Of a stretch of DNA of 64,000 bases, positions 20,203-29,009 are shown piece by piece. Position numbers and translations under genes: made by a program. The notes under the pieces are model-generated. The model was not told the origin of the DNA. It did no database searches and saw nothing but the letters and a program-made list of their open reading frames with translations. The DNA is from Shinella zoogloeoides (GTDB lineage: Bacteria > Pseudomonadota > Alphaproteobacteria > Rhizobiales > Rhizobiaceae). Location of the stretch: assembly GCF_022682305.1 (NCBI RefSeq), contig NZ_CP093528.1, positions 1,315,501-1,379,500 on the forward strand. Direction: 5' to 3'. Each line of letters begins with the position of its first letter. Position 1 is the first letter of the stretch.

Positions 20203-21099
20203 ATGGAAAAGACACGCGACACCAGTCTCCCCGCCGCAAAGCTCGTGGCCGCGATGGTAATCGTCGGCACGGTCGGGGCATTCGCGGTCGAGGCCGGGCT
20301 TGATCCGGTGACGACCGTTTTCTGGCGATGCGCCTTCGGCACCGCCTTTCTCGGGGCATGGTGCCTGATACGCGGCTATTTGCCGGACAAGAGCCTCTCA
20401 CCGGCCCGGCTGGTGCTTGCCGCGCTCGGCGGCGTCTGCATGGTCTTGAGCTGGACAGCGTTCTTTGCCGGATTTGCGATGACGTCGATCGCGACGACGA
20501 CGATCGTCTACCATATTCAACCCTTCTTCGTGGTCCTGATCGGCGTGCTGTTCCTCAAGGAGCGGATTACGCTCGACCAGATCGTCTGGATGGTCGGCGC
20601 GTTCATCGGCGTCGTTCTCGCAAGCGGCCTTGCCGTTTCCTCCGGCGCGGTCGACCCAACGTGGGTGGCCGGGATCGCGCTGACGCTTGCGGCCGCGCTG
20701 CTCTATGCGATTGCCACCATTCTTGCGAAGGGCCTCGGGCAGCAGCGCCCGGAGGTGACGGCCTTGTGCCAGACCGTCGTCGGCACCATCCTGCTGGCGC
20801 CATTTGCCGATCTCTTCCGTTCCGTCCCAGCGGCGTCATGGGGATGGCTTCTCGGCATCGGCATCCTGCACACGGGCATTGCCTATGTGCTGATGTATTC
20901 AGCCTATCCGAAGCTGTCAACGCCGGTTATCGGCGTGCTGACCTTCATCTATCCGCTGGTCGCGATTCTGATCGACTGGATCATATATGGCCACCCGCTC
21001 GGGATCGCGCAGGCGCTCGGCATGATGTTGATCGCCCTCGGAACGCTCGGCGTGCGACTTGGCTGGCGCTTTCCGGTCGGCCGGACCGCGCCAGTCTGA
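20203..21099 (+). CDS. EamA/DMT-superfamily transporter (RhaT-like)
   Basis: A 298-residue inner-membrane protein with about ten membrane segments arranged as two EamA repeats (roughly residues 10-140 and 155-285). The FWRCAFGTAFLGAW motif near residue 45 and the LKERITLDQIVWM segment near residue 113 are typical of drug/metabolite exporters. The substrate cannot be read from the sequence. Divergence from a LysR gene suggests induced export of a metabolite or amino acid. The ATG at 20203 follows GAGGTCAGC. Confidence 0.88.
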   Translation: MEKTRDTSLPAAKLVAAMVIVGTVGAFAVEAGLDPVTTVFWRCAFGTAFLGAWCLIRGYLPDKSLSPARLVLAALGGVCMVLSWTAFFAGFAMTSIATTTIVYHIQPFFVVLIGVLFLKERITLDQIVWMVGAFIGVVLASGLAVSSGAVDPTWVAGIALTLAAALLYAIATILAKGLGQQRPEVTALCQTVVGTILLAPFADLFRSVPAASWGWLLGIGILHTGIAYVLMYSAYPKLSTPVIGVLTFIYPLVAILIDWIIYGHPLGIAQALGMMLIALGTLGVRLGWRFPVGRTAPV

Positions 21100-21111
21100 A
21101 GGCTCTCCCGG

Positions 21112-22419
21112 TCAGTTCACCACCGTGACCGACGACCTCTTCTTTTTCTTCTTCTTGCCCTGCACGACGGAGGCATCCGCCTTTTGCACCTTGCGGGTCA
21201 CGGTGATGAAGTCCGTGCCGTCGCCGGTTTCCGGGCCGAGGCCCGTATCGGAGATGGAGAGGGACGCGCCTTCGCCCATCAGGCCGGAAATGCGGCTGCG
21301 CATGTCCTGCGGGATATCCAGGCGGTCGAGCGTCTTCGTCAGGGCGTCGGGCGCGCTCGCGTCGGCCTCGGTGGTGATGCCGAGGCGCTTCAGGGTCGCG
21401 GGCGAAAGCTGGTTGTCCATGCTGACGCCATACCATTCGGCCTTGCCCTTGTCGGCATCGACTTCACGGGCGAGCAGGAAGTGGGTTCCGAGCGCGATCT
21501 CCGGGTTGCGGATGGTGATCGGCTCTTCGACCAGGGGCTTGAATTTCTGGCGCACGAGGATCTGGCCGTTCGGCGGCGTGCCCTTGCCGGCCTTGGCATA
21601 GACGGCGGCGAGAAGCTCCTGGGTCACCATGCCGTCTTCCTTCTGGCCTTCGGCAAGCTGGAAGGCGCGAATGGCGGTCACCGTCTGCTTGCCGTGGCGC
21701 CCGTCCGGCACGCCGGCATCGTAGCCGAGCGAGGTCAATAGCGTCTGCAGATCGATCATCATTTCCCGATCACCGCGACGGGTGATGAGGATGCGGATCG
21801 GGTCCTGCTCGGTCTTCTGCACGACGGGTGTGAGGACCTCCGGCTTCGGCTCGGTCATCGCCACCTCGACGCTCTTGCCGCCGGTCTCGATCAGCGTCGG
21901 GCGCAGGCCGGCATCCGCGAGCAGCGGCGTATCCGGCACCACGATGGAGGGCTTGAAGAGCAGTTCATGCACGATGCGCTGCGGCGCCGTCTCGCTGTCG
22001 GTGATCAGCACATGGCCGCCGCGCCGCGTGACGGAGAACAGAGTTTTTGCGAAATCGTTCGGCAGGCGCACGCAGCCGTGCGAGGCCGGGTAGGAGGGCA
22101 CGCTGTTTGAAGCGTGCAGCGCGATGCCCGACCAGGTGAGCCGCTGCATGAACGGCATCGGCGCGCTGTCATAGATGTTGGAGAAATGCGTGCGCTTCTT
22201 TTCGAGGATCGAGAAGATGCCGGTGGGCGTCGAATGGCCGGCTTTGCCGGTGGAAACGCGCGAGGTGGCGACCACAACGCCGCCATCGTAGATCTTCAGT
22301 TCCTGCAGGTCCTTCGACACCATGATCTGGAGCGGACCTTCGAGCGTTCCGCCGAGCGCGGTGGCGCAGCTCAGCATCAGGCCAAATATGCTCATGCCAG
22401 TGGCGAGGCGAAACTTCAT
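21112..22419 (-). CDS. L,D-transpeptidase (YkuD) with a C-terminal peptidoglycan-binding domain
   Basis: Periplasmic enzyme expected to make 3-3 cross-links or attach proteins to peptidoglycan. From the start at 22419 it has 435 residues: a signal sequence (residues 1-23), a YkuD domain with His102 and the catalytic SHGCVRLPN motif (Cys116), and a peptidoglycan-binding helical domain near residues 225-285 (LQTLLTSLGYDAGVPDGRHG). A basic Lys/Arg-rich end precedes the stop. An in-frame methionine eight codons upstream exists; MKFRLATGMSIFGL makes the better signal peptide. Confidence 0.9.
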   Translation of the reverse strand: MKFRLATGMSIFGLMLSCATALGGTLEGPLQIMVSKDLQELKIYDGGVVVATSRVSTGKAGHSTPTGIFSILEKKRTHFSNIYDSAPMPFMQRLTWSGIALHASNSVPSYPASHGCVRLPNDFAKTLFSVTRRGGHVLITDSETAPQRIVHELLFKPSIVVPDTPLLADAGLRPTLIETGGKSVEVAMTEPKPEVLTPVVQKTEQDPIRILITRRGDREMMIDLQTLLTSLGYDAGVPDGRHGKQTVTAIRAFQLAEGQKEDGMVTQELLAAVYAKAGKGTPPNGQILVRQKFKPLVEEPITIRNPEIALGTHFLLAREVDADKGKAEWYGVSMDNQLSPATLKRLGITTEADASAPDALTKTLDRLDIPQDMRSRISGLMGEGASLSISDTGLGPETGDGTDFITVTRKVQKADASVVQGKKKKKKRSSVTVVN

Positions 22420-22550
22420 GTTACCCATCCGTACGCAATACAAACCGGCTGGGAGGCTAGTGCATCTCGCTTAAGGAAGGCTTGATGCACCCCGGCGCTC
22501 CCCCGATCCGTGCCATCCCGATGCAGTCAAGAACGCCGGACTGCCGGGAT

Positions 22551-23897
22551 TTATTCGCCGGGATCGCCGGTTTTGCCTGACGTCTTCACGGTCAACTTTC
22601 CGTGAAAGCGCTCGGGGCCGGATTTGCCGAATGTATAGCCGGTCTCCACGCTCGCCTTGCCGAACTTGTCGCGCAGCGTGTTCATCGCGGCTTCCGCCGC
22701 GGCGCGGCGTGTTGCTGCCGGGTCGACCAGATCGGGCGGGTCGGCGCGACCGGGATCGGCAAGGTCGGTGACGCCGATGCCGATCAGCCGGAATTTCGTG
22801 CCGTCCGTCTCCTTGCGCAGCAGTTCCATGCCGATGCGGAAGATCTTGTCGGCCAGCATGGTGGGATCTTCGAGCTTGCGGTTGCGCGTGCGGCCCTTGA
22901 AGTCGGCGGTCTTCAGCTTGAGGACGACCGTATGGCCGGCGATGCCGGATTTGCGCAGGCGCACGGCCACCTTCTCGCTCAGCCGCCGCAGATGCGCGAC
23001 AAGCTCGTCGTGGCTGGAAATATCGTCGAAGAAGGTGGTTTCGGCCGAAACGCTCTTGGCCGGATCGTTCGGGTGCACCTCGCGGTCGTCCTGCCCGCGC
23101 GAGAGGTTGAAGAGCCGCTTGCCCATTATGCCGTAGCGGCGCATCAGGTCGGTTTCCTCCATGGTCTGGAGTTGGCCGACGGTGCGGATTCCGTCGCGCT
23201 CCAGCGTCTCGGCAAAGGCCTTGCCGACGCCCCAGATGAGGCGCACCGGCTTTTCCCGCAGGAAATCCAGCGCCTCGGCTTCGCCGATGACGGAAAAGCC
23301 GCGCGGTTTGTTGAGGTCGGAGGCGACCTTGGCGAGGAACTTGCAGTAGGAAAGGCCGACAGAGATGGTGATGCCCACCTCCTTCTCCACCCGCTGCACG
23401 AAGCGCGCCAGCACGCGGGCAGGGGGATCGTGGTGCAGCCTCTCGGTGCCCTTCAATTCGAGGAAGGCCTCATCGATGGAGATCGGCTGCACCAGCGGTG
23501 TCAGGTCCTGCATCATCGCGCGCACCTGCCGCCCGACCGCGACATATTTCTCCATGTTCGGCTTGATGACGACGGCGTTCGGGCAGGCCTCCAGCGCCTT
23601 GAACATCGGCATGGCCGAGCGCACGCCATGGATGCGCGCGACATAGCAGGCGGTGGAGACGACCCCGCGCTTGCCGCCGCCGATGATGACCGGCTTGTCG
23701 GCAAGCGTTGGGTCGTCGCGTTTCTCGATCGCCGCGTAGAAAGCGTCGCAGTCGATATGGGCGAGCGTCAGGCCGTAGAGTTCATCATGGTAGAGGAGGC
23801 GGGGGCTGCCGCAGGCGCGACAACGGCGCAGCCCGGCAGGCTGCCCAGAGAGGCAGTCGCGGCAGAAGCCCGGAAAACGCGTGTCGGCGGTGCTCAT
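22551..23897 (-). CDS. dinB: DNA polymerase IV (DinB) with an N-terminal Cys4 zinc motif
   Basis: Y-family translesion polymerase. From MSTADTRF the product has 448 residues. Catalytic motifs are present: [16 protein letters not shown] near residue 48 and SIDEAFLE near residue 145. An N-terminal extension carries Cys12-x2-Cys15-x10-Cys26-x2-Cys29, a likely zinc knuckle absent from the E. coli enzyme. The start at 23897 is favoured over MFYI at 23909 because a LexA box occupies 23904-23918. The C-terminus lacks an obvious QLxLF clamp motif in its last residues, so that point is open. Confidence 0.93.
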   Translation of the reverse strand: MSTADTRFPGFCRDCLSGQPAGLRRCRACGSPRLLYHDELYGLTLAHIDCDAFYAAIEKRDDPTLADKPVIIGGGKRGVVSTACYVARIHGVRSAMPMFKALEACPNAVVIKPNMEKYVAVGRQVRAMMQDLTPLVQPISIDEAFLELKGTERLHHDPPARVLARFVQRVEKEVGITISVGLSYCKFLAKVASDLNKPRGFSVIGEAEALDFLREKPVRLIWGVGKAFAETLERDGIRTVGQLQTMEETDLMRRYGIMGKRLFNLSRGQDDREVHPNDPAKSVSAETTFFDDISSHDELVAHLRRLSEKVAVRLRKSGIAGHTVVLKLKTADFKGRTRNRKLEDPTMLADKIFRIGMELLRKETDGTKFRLIGIGVTDLADPGRADPPDLVDPAATRRAAAEAAMNTLRDKFGKASVETGYTFGKSGPERFHGKLTVKTSGKTGDPGE

Positions 23898-23903
23898 GAT
23901 GTA

Positions 23904-23918
23904 GAACAAATATTGAAC
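23904..23918. promoter_or_regulatory. LexA box upstream of dinB
   Basis: GAAC-AAATATT-GAAC is an exact match to the alphaproteobacterial LexA consensus GAAC-N7-GAAC. It ends seven bases upstream of the dinB ATG. LexA bound here would block transcription initiation, so dinB should be SOS-induced. Confidence 0.85.
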
Positions 23919-23996
23919 ATCGCGACATTAAGGCTTAAATTCGCGAGTCTCAATAGCCGCCGGGGCCGAATGCATGACCGTACACAGGCCTGCCGC

Positions 23997-24296
23997 TCAG
24001 AAATCGCCTCCGTCGTTCGGTCCGGAAAAGACCGCATGGGCATGCACGACCGCCTCCGGCCTAATGCCCGTCGCCTCGCTGAAGGCGAGCAGCGTCGGCT
24101 CGTGGCTCATCAGGAAATCGACGAGGCCGGCGAGGAACCCGGGGTCGTTCATGGCGTTGCGAACTTCGGAAGGCATCACGCCGGTCAGCGCGAGGAAACG
24201 CGACAGAAGCTCAGGCTCACCCGCAAGCCAGCCGAGGATGGCGACAGCGGTTACTTCCGCGTTCTGCGCCGCGGTTGTATCTTTTTGGCTTTTCAT
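23997..24296 (-). CDS. DUF3572 domain protein
   Basis: A 99-residue soluble protein, mostly helical, with the pattern [20 protein letters not shown] near residues 18-37 and [20 protein letters not shown] in the middle. This matches DUF3572, a family found in alphaproteobacteria with no assigned function. It is transcribed divergently from divK; the 141-base gap should hold both promoters. No catalytic motif is visible. Confidence 0.8.
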   Translation of the reverse strand: MKSQKDTTAAQNAEVTAVAILGWLAGEPELLSRFLALTGVMPSEVRNAMNDPGFLAGLVDFLMSHEPTLLAFSEATGIRPEAVVHAHAVFSGPNDGGDF

Positions 24297-24437
24297 CGGT
24301 TTTCCTCGGGAAATTTACCTTTTAATCAACCAAGTGACGCTAACGTGGCAGCGGTCAGGCTGGGTGATTTCGGCTTTGCCGCAACTTATCCATCTCCAGG
24401 CAGGTTGCAAGGCCGGTCAGAGGAACAGGGACGCACG

Positions 24438-24809
24438 ATGCCCAAGCAGGTCATGATTGTCGAGGACAACGAGCTGAACATGAAGCTCTTCCGGGACCTC
24501 ATCGAGGCATCCGGCTACACGACCATCCAGACCCGGAATGGCATGGAAGCCCTTGATCTTGCGCGCAAACACCGCCCGGACCTCATTCTCATGGACATCC
24601 AGCTTCCCGAGGTCTCGGGCCTCGAGGTGACCAAGTGGCTGAAGGAAGACGACGAGCTTCACGTCATCCCCGTGATCGCCGTGACGGCCTTCGCCATGAA
24701 GGGAGACGAGGAGCGAATCCGGCAGGGCGGCTGCGAGGCCTATGTCTCCAAGCCGATCTCCGTTCCGAAGTTCATCGAGACGATCAAGACCTATCTCGGC
24801 GACGCATGA
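24438..24809 (+). CDS. divK: Single-domain response regulator DivK
   Basis: Cell-cycle response regulator of 123 residues made of one receiver domain. The phosphoacceptor is Asp53 in [13 protein letters not shown], with Glu9/Asp10 binding metal, Thr83 and Lys105 completing the site. In Caulobacter, DivK is phosphorylated by PleC/DivJ kinases and lowers CtrA activity through DivL and CckA. Only seven bases separate it from pleD, so the two form an operon as in Caulobacter. The start [10 protein letters not shown] follows AGGAACAGGGACG. Confidence 0.95.
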   Translation: MPKQVMIVEDNELNMKLFRDLIEASGYTTIQTRNGMEALDLARKHRPDLILMDIQLPEVSGLEVTKWLKEDDELHVIPVIAVTAFAMKGDEERIRQGGCEAYVSKPISVPKFIETIKTYLGDA

Positions 24810-24816
24810 GGCGGAT

Positions 24817-26184
24817 ATGACAGCACGCATTCTCGTCGTCGACGACGTTCCGGCCAATGTGAAACTTCTCGAGGCCCGGCTGCTGGCCGAATATTTCGAC
24901 GTGCTGACAGCCGAGAACGGCTACGAAGCGCTGTCGCTCTGCGAGCGCACCCAGGTCGATCTCATCCTGCTCGACATCATGATGCCGGGCATCGACGGAT
25001 TTGAGGTCTGCGAGCGGCTGAAGGCCAATCCGCGCACCGCCCATATTCCCGTCGTCATGGTCACGGCGCTCGACCAGCCGTCCGATCGCGTGCGCGGCCT
25101 CAAGGCCGGCGCCGACGATTTCCTCACCAAGCCGGTCAACGACCTGCAGCTCATGTCGCGCGTCAAGAGCCTGGTGCGCCTCAAGACGCTGACGGACGAG
25201 CTGCGCATGCGCGCGATGACCGCGCGCGCCATCTCGATGGAAGAGGGGCTGGATACCGATCTCGGCAACGAGCCGGGCGACATCCTGCTCGTCGACGGTC
25301 GCGCCAGCTCGCAGGAGCGCATCGCCCGCGCGCTGAAGCCGATCGCCGACGTCACCTGCATGTCCGATCCGCAGGCGGCCTTGTTCCAGGCGGCCGAGAG
25401 CAACTACGAGCTTGTCATCGTCAATGCGAATTTCGACGACTACGATCCGCTACGGCTCTGCTCGCAGCTCCGCTCGCTGGAGCGCACGCGCTTCCTGCCT
25501 ATCCTGCTGATCGCCGAGCAGGGCGACGACGACGTGGTCGTGCGCGCCCTCGATCTCGGCGTGACGGACTATCTGATGCGTCCGATCGATCCGAACGAGC
25601 TGATCGCCCGCAGCCTCACCCAGATCCGCCGCAAGCGCTGCAACGACCGCCTGCGCACGAGCGTGCGCCATACAATCGAGCTTGCCGTCACTGACGGCCT
25701 GACGGGCCTGCACAATCGTCGCTATCTGGACAGTCACCTGAAGCTGTTGATCGACCGGGCGATAGCGCGCGGCCGGCCGATGTCGGTCTGCATCACGGAT
25801 ATCGACCGCTTCAAGCTCGTCAACGATACCTATGGTCACGATGCGGGCGATGCCGTGCTCCGTGAATTCGCCAACCGTGTCCGCTCCACCGTGCGCGGCG
25901 CGGACCTTGCCTGCCGCTATGGCGGGGAGGAGTTCGTGCTGGTGATGCCCGATACGTCCGCCGAGATGGCGGCAGGTGTCGCCGAGCGCCTGCGCTCCAT
26001 CGTCGAGCGGGAGCCGTTCCGCATTCCCGGCACCGATGCCTTCCTGCCGATCACCGCTTCACTCGGCATCGCGTCCGTCCTGCCGGAAGGCGACAGCCCG
26101 GAGGCGTTGCTGAAGCGCGCCGACGCTGCCCTCTACGAGGCCAAGCGCTCAGGCCGGAACCGGGTTGTGGCCGCCGCCGCCTGA
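24817..26184 (+). CDS. pleD: Diguanylate cyclase response regulator PleD
   Basis: Makes cyclic di-GMP from two GTP when phosphorylated. The 455-residue product has a receiver domain with Asp53 (LLDIMMPGIDG), a second receiver near residues 150-275 used for dimerisation, and a GGDEF domain with the active GGEEF signature at 369-373. The product-inhibition site Arg360-Gly-Ala-Asp363 lies five residues upstream. This layout and numbering closely follow Caulobacter PleD. MTARILVVDD at 24817 is the start; earlier in-frame codons lie within divK. Confidence 0.95.
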   Translation: MTARILVVDDVPANVKLLEARLLAEYFDVLTAENGYEALSLCERTQVDLILLDIMMPGIDGFEVCERLKANPRTAHIPVVMVTALDQPSDRVRGLKAGADDFLTKPVNDLQLMSRVKSLVRLKTLTDELRMRAMTARAISMEEGLDTDLGNEPGDILLVDGRASSQERIARALKPIADVTCMSDPQAALFQAAESNYELVIVNANFDDYDPLRLCSQLRSLERTRFLPILLIAEQGDDDVVVRALDLGVTDYLMRPIDPNELIARSLTQIRRKRCNDRLRTSVRHTIELAVTDGLTGLHNRRYLDSHLKLLIDRAIARGRPMSVCITDIDRFKLVNDTYGHDAGDAVLREFANRVRSTVRGADLACRYGGEEFVLVMPDTSAEMAAGVAERLRSIVEREPFRIPGTDAFLPITASLGIASVLPEGDSPEALLKRADAALYEAKRSGRNRVVAAAA

Positions 26185-26337
26185 GCCGTTCCGGGACCAT
26201 CCGGCTCCCGTTTGTCCACAGGCATTGAAGAGACGTTGCGCGCTCGTCTGCAATTTCAGGCACTTATCGTGCGGACACGCGCGAGGCGGACTGGTGGCGC
26301 AGTGCGACTGCATACATATGCTGCGGCGGATTTCGAC

Positions 26338-26360
26338 AATAAATCGCATGATTTATTTTT
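26338..26360 (+). terminator. AT-rich hairpin, possible pleD terminator
   Basis: AATAAATC (26338-26345) pairs exactly with GATTTATT (26350-26357) around GCAT, followed by TTT. The stem is almost all A-T pairs and therefore weak, about 150 bases after the pleD stop. Confidence 0.35.
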
Positions 26361-26680
26361 GATGAGCCTTATCAAGGGCTTGCTTTTGTGCAATCTGACC
26401 GTGTGGCTGCCGGGACCTTCATGGAGGTTGTGAGGCCCTACCGTCATGGTTGCCGGCAAGGGCGTGCTGTATTGTTGTTTTCCATAACGGAATTGCCGCC
26501 GGATGAGACAGTTGCAACTTCGGCGGTTAACTATGAGACAAGGACGCGCTGCCTGAATATTAAGAATTCGTTGATTTTTTTTCTTTTTCGCGCGATGCTC
26601 GTTTTGTGGGCGGCAGATAAAGCCGCACAACCGGTTACCCCATGATGCTAGGTCCGCCGCATCTCCTGGGTCGTGGGGTC

Positions 26681-26737
26681 GGTCGGTCAGCCATGACAAA
26701 AACGGAATCCTCGTGCCGTCGTCATGCCTGACCGACC
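26681..26737. repeat. 17-bp near-perfect inverted repeat
   Basis: GGTCGGTCAGCCATGAC (26681-26697) and GTCATGCCTGACCGACC (26721-26737) match in 16 of 17 positions around a 23-base loop. The loop and arms contain a 12-codon ORF whose ATG (26693) lies in the left arm and whose TGA (26729-26731) lies in the right arm. A strong terminator hairpin follows nine bases later. Confidence 0.7.
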
Positions 26738-26745
26738 CCCATTTC

Positions 26746-26777
26746 AACGCCGCTCCCGATCAGGGGGCGGCGTTTTT
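26746..26777 (+). terminator. Rightward terminator hairpin
   Basis: AACGCCGCTCCC (26746-26757) and GGGGGCGGCGTT (26763-26774) form a 12-bp stem with one T-G pair around GATCA. The last two stem bases plus the next three give five T residues in a row. Confidence 0.7.
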
Positions 26778-26827
26778 GATTCGGGCGGTTGCAATCCGGG
26801 CAGGGGCGGCAGCCGGGAGCGCGGCAA

Positions 26828-26863
26828 AAGAAAAGGCGCCGGACGTTTCCGTCCAGCGCCTTT
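26828..26863 (-). terminator. rpmG terminator
   Basis: On the minus strand AAAGGCGCTGGAC pairs with GTCCGGCGCCTTT around GGAAAC, with a T-rich tail (TTTTCTTTT). It lies 25 bases after the rpmG stop codon and is a convincing Rho-independent terminator. Confidence 0.8.
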
Positions 26864-26887
26864 GCGAACCTCGTAAGGCTCCCAAGA

Positions 26888-27055
26888 TTACTTGATCTTG
26901 GTTTCCTTGAATTCGACGTGCTTCTTGACGACCGGGTCGTACTTCGTCTTGGTCATCTTGTCCGTCATCGTGCGGCTGTTCTTCGTCGTTACGTAGAAGA
27001 AACCGGTGTCGGCCGTCGACAGCAGCTTGATCTTGATGGTGGTAGCCTTGGCCAT
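26888..27055 (-). CDS. rpmG: 50S ribosomal protein L33, zinc-free form
   Basis: A 55-residue, strongly basic ribosomal protein beginning [20 protein letters not shown]. It has no cysteines, so it is the zinc-independent form of L33. Start and stop are unambiguous, with AGGACGACC before the ATG, and a strong terminator follows. It is separated from the upstream MFS gene by about 93 bases, so it probably has its own promoter. Confidence 0.96.
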   Translation of the reverse strand: MAKATTIKIKLLSTADTGFFYVTTKNSRTMTDKMTKTKYDPVVKKHVEFKETKIK

Positions 27056-27148
27056 GGTCGTCCTGCCTTTATGAAAAACGAAGCCGCGGACAGCCAGTCT
27101 GCTCCACGGCTTAAATCTGGGCGGAAACTACAAATCGCGCCCGAAAAG

Positions 27149-28333
27149 TCAACCCCGTTTCGGCCGGAAAACCATCCGCCCGAGAGAAAGTACGAGGTAA
27201 AAGCCGAAGAAGGCGACGATGGCCCAGGCAAAACCGTCATTGCCGGAGACATCCATGGCCGCGCCGATCACCTGGGGGCCGACCACGGTGCCGACCGCGT
27301 AGCAGAAGATGAAGGCGGCATTGGCGGCCGCAAGGTCCGCGCCGACGAGTCGCGAGCCGAGATGGCTGAGGCCGACCGTATAGAGGCCGGCGACGCATCC
27401 GCCCCAGGCCAGTAGCATGCCGGCCATCAACAGCCAGTTGTGTGAGATGAGCGGCAGGGAGAGGGAGCCGATGAGGCCGATGGCCGCCATGATGGTGAGC
27501 AGGCTCCTGCGGTCGCGCATACGGTCGGAGAGCAGACCGAGGGGGATCTGGAAGGCCATGCTGCCGACGCTCATCACGGTGAGCAGCAGCGCCGCCTGCG
27601 CCTCGGAGAAGCCGGCGCGGGTGGCGTAGATCGGCAGGAAGGAAAGCCCGCCCACCTGGACGGCACCGAAGATGAAGACGGCCGCCGTCGCCGTCGGCAC
27701 GAGCAGGATGTAGCGCATGAAATGCAGCTCGGGCTTCTCATCGATGATCGGGCTTTCGCCGCGGGCGATGAAGATGGGCAACGCGGCGAGAAGGATGATG
27801 ACAGCGCCCACCGTGAAGGGCAGCGCGCCCTCGCTGCCGATCAGCGAGAAGAGCAGCGGGCCGGTGGCGAAGCCGAGCGCCAGCACGGTCGCGTAGATGC
27901 CGAGCACCAGCCCGCGCCGGCTCGGCGGGGCGGCGGCGTTGATCCAGAATTCGGAGAGGATGAAGAGCATCGTCGTCGCGCCGTGGAAGACGATGCGGAG
28001 CGGGAACCAGAGCCAGAAATTCTCGATGTAGTAGAAGCCGAGACCGCTGACGGCCGCCATCAGGACGGCGCCGATCATGGTGGTTGAAGTGCCCCATTCA
28101 TGGGCGAGGCGCGTGGTGAAGGGGGCGGCCATCATGGCGGCGATCCCCGCCATGGCGGAGTTGATGCCGATGAGCGTGGAGGAGATGCCGCGCTTCTCCA
28201 TGATGAGGGACAGGAGCGGGAGGCCGAGGCCCATGGCGATGCCGACGGCGGAAATGGCGGCGATGGCTGCAATGAGTGACCGCCAGTGAATATGCTCCAC
28301 CGGGCCGGAGGTTCCCGATTGCGGCTGCGTCAT
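27149..28333 (-). CDS. Major facilitator superfamily transporter
   Basis: A 394-residue membrane protein with about twelve membrane segments and a central loop near residues 190-215. The motif MGLGLPLLSLIMEKRGISST in the first helices and the GLLSDRMRDRRSLL loop (the MFS motif A equivalent, near residue 262) support the family. The substrate is unknown; the subgroup resembles YcaD/UMF1-like uptake or efflux proteins. The start MTQPQSG at 28333 is preferred; the frame upstream overlaps the NUDIX gene end. Confidence 0.85.
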   Translation of the reverse strand: MTQPQSGTSGPVEHIHWRSLIAAIAAISAVGIAMGLGLPLLSLIMEKRGISSTLIGINSAMAGIAAMMAAPFTTRLAHEWGTSTTMIGAVLMAAVSGLGFYYIENFWLWFPLRIVFHGATTMLFILSEFWINAAAPPSRRGLVLGIYATVLALGFATGPLLFSLIGSEGALPFTVGAVIILLAALPIFIARGESPIIDEKPELHFMRYILLVPTATAAVFIFGAVQVGGLSFLPIYATRAGFSEAQAALLLTVMSVGSMAFQIPLGLLSDRMRDRRSLLTIMAAIGLIGSLSLPLISHNWLLMAGMLLAWGGCVAGLYTVGLSHLGSRLVGADLAAANAAFIFCYAVGTVVGPQVIGAAMDVSGNDGFAWAIVAFFGFYLVLSLGRMVFRPKRG

Positions 28334-28346
28334 ATGCTGTCGATCC

Positions 28347-29009
28347 TCAAAGAAGGTCCCGCAGAAAGCGCCCGCGCTGGGTGTGGTACAGCGGCGCGGC
28401 CCTTCCGAAGGGGAGAGACTTGTCTTCCTGAAGGCTTTTTTGAAGCTCTTCAAGGATCAATACGGTTATGTCGGGCATCTCGATGCCCGCGGGATCAAAA
28501 ATATCCACCCAGCGCACGTCTTCCAGCTCGTGGCTGGCGGCCGCGCCTGCCGGGTCGATGTCGGCCTCGTCGGCAAAAAGCGTAAAGAAGCGTGTGTCGA
28601 AGCGGCGGACCATGCCGGCAGGCGTGATGGCGCGGGCAAGGAAGCGCAGGCGCGAGAGATCGGGCCGGAAGGGCAGCGCGGACCCGGCCGAATCGATGAG
28701 CGGCGCGCCCACGGCGATTCCGGCCTCCTCATAAAGCTCGCGCAGCGCCGCGACGCCGAGCGCGCGCAGCCGCGAATCGGGACAGCGCGTGCCCGTCTTC
28801 AGCGCCAGCCGTTCGCGAGCGTGCGGATTGAGCGGATTGGCGACCGGAATGCGGCGGTCCTCCGCATCGCGCCGGCCGCCCGGGAAGACGTAGACGTTAG
28901 GCATGAAGACATGCCTGCTGCTGCGCCGGCCCATGAGCACGCGAATACCGCTCCCCGACCGGTCGAGGAGCAGGATGGAGGCGGCATCGACGGGCCGGAT
29001 GGCGCTCAT
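28347..29009 (-). CDS. NUDIX hydrolase with a split Nudix box (NUDT19-like)
   Basis: A 220-residue hydrolase of nucleoside diphosphate-X compounds. The Nudix box is interrupted: VYVFPGGRRDAED (near residues 38-50) is separated from ALRELYEEAGI (near residues 86-96) by roughly 35 residues. The same kind of insertion is known in NUDT19/NUDT7-type CoA diphosphatases, so an acyl-CoA or CoA substrate is plausible. Its ATG overlaps the stop of the DUF983 gene (ATGA, 29006-29009), which indicates coupled translation. Confidence 0.85.
   Translation of the reverse strand: MSAIRPVDAASILLLDRSGSGIRVLMGRRSSRHVFMPNVYVFPGGRRDAEDRRIPVANPLNPHARERLALKTGTRCPDSRLRALGVAALRELYEEAGIAVGAPLIDSAGSALPFRPDLSRLRFLARAITPAGMVRRFDTRFFTLFADEADIDPAGAAASHELEDVRWVDIFDPAGIEMPDITVLILEELQKSLQEDKSLPFGRAAPLYHTQRGRFLRDLL

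Larger units (their letters stand above)
26185..26887. other. 703-base gap between pleD and rpmG
   Basis: No protein gene is supported here. Base composition is lower in GC than the flanks. It contains an AT-rich hairpin AATAAATC/GATTTATT (26338-26357) followed by T residues that may end pleD, a long inverted repeat at 26681-26737, a rightward terminator at 26746-26777 and the rpmG terminator at 26828-26863. A rightward terminator with no gene before it within 500 bases hints at an RNA gene, but no promoter stands out. Confidence 0.5.

Noticed and set aside
26256..26747. 163-residue minus-strand frame in the pleD-rpmG gap
   Set aside because: No conserved pattern or ribosome site, and it crosses two hairpins and the inverted repeat. 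Noncoding is more likely.
26681..26777. Transcription attenuator controlling a downstream operon
   Set aside because: The leader-peptide-like layout is there, but no plus-strand gene follows; the next genes are on the minus strand.
26789..27415. 208-residue plus-strand frame over rpmG
   Set aside because: Overlaps the certain rpmG gene and its terminator in antisense and enters the MFS gene.
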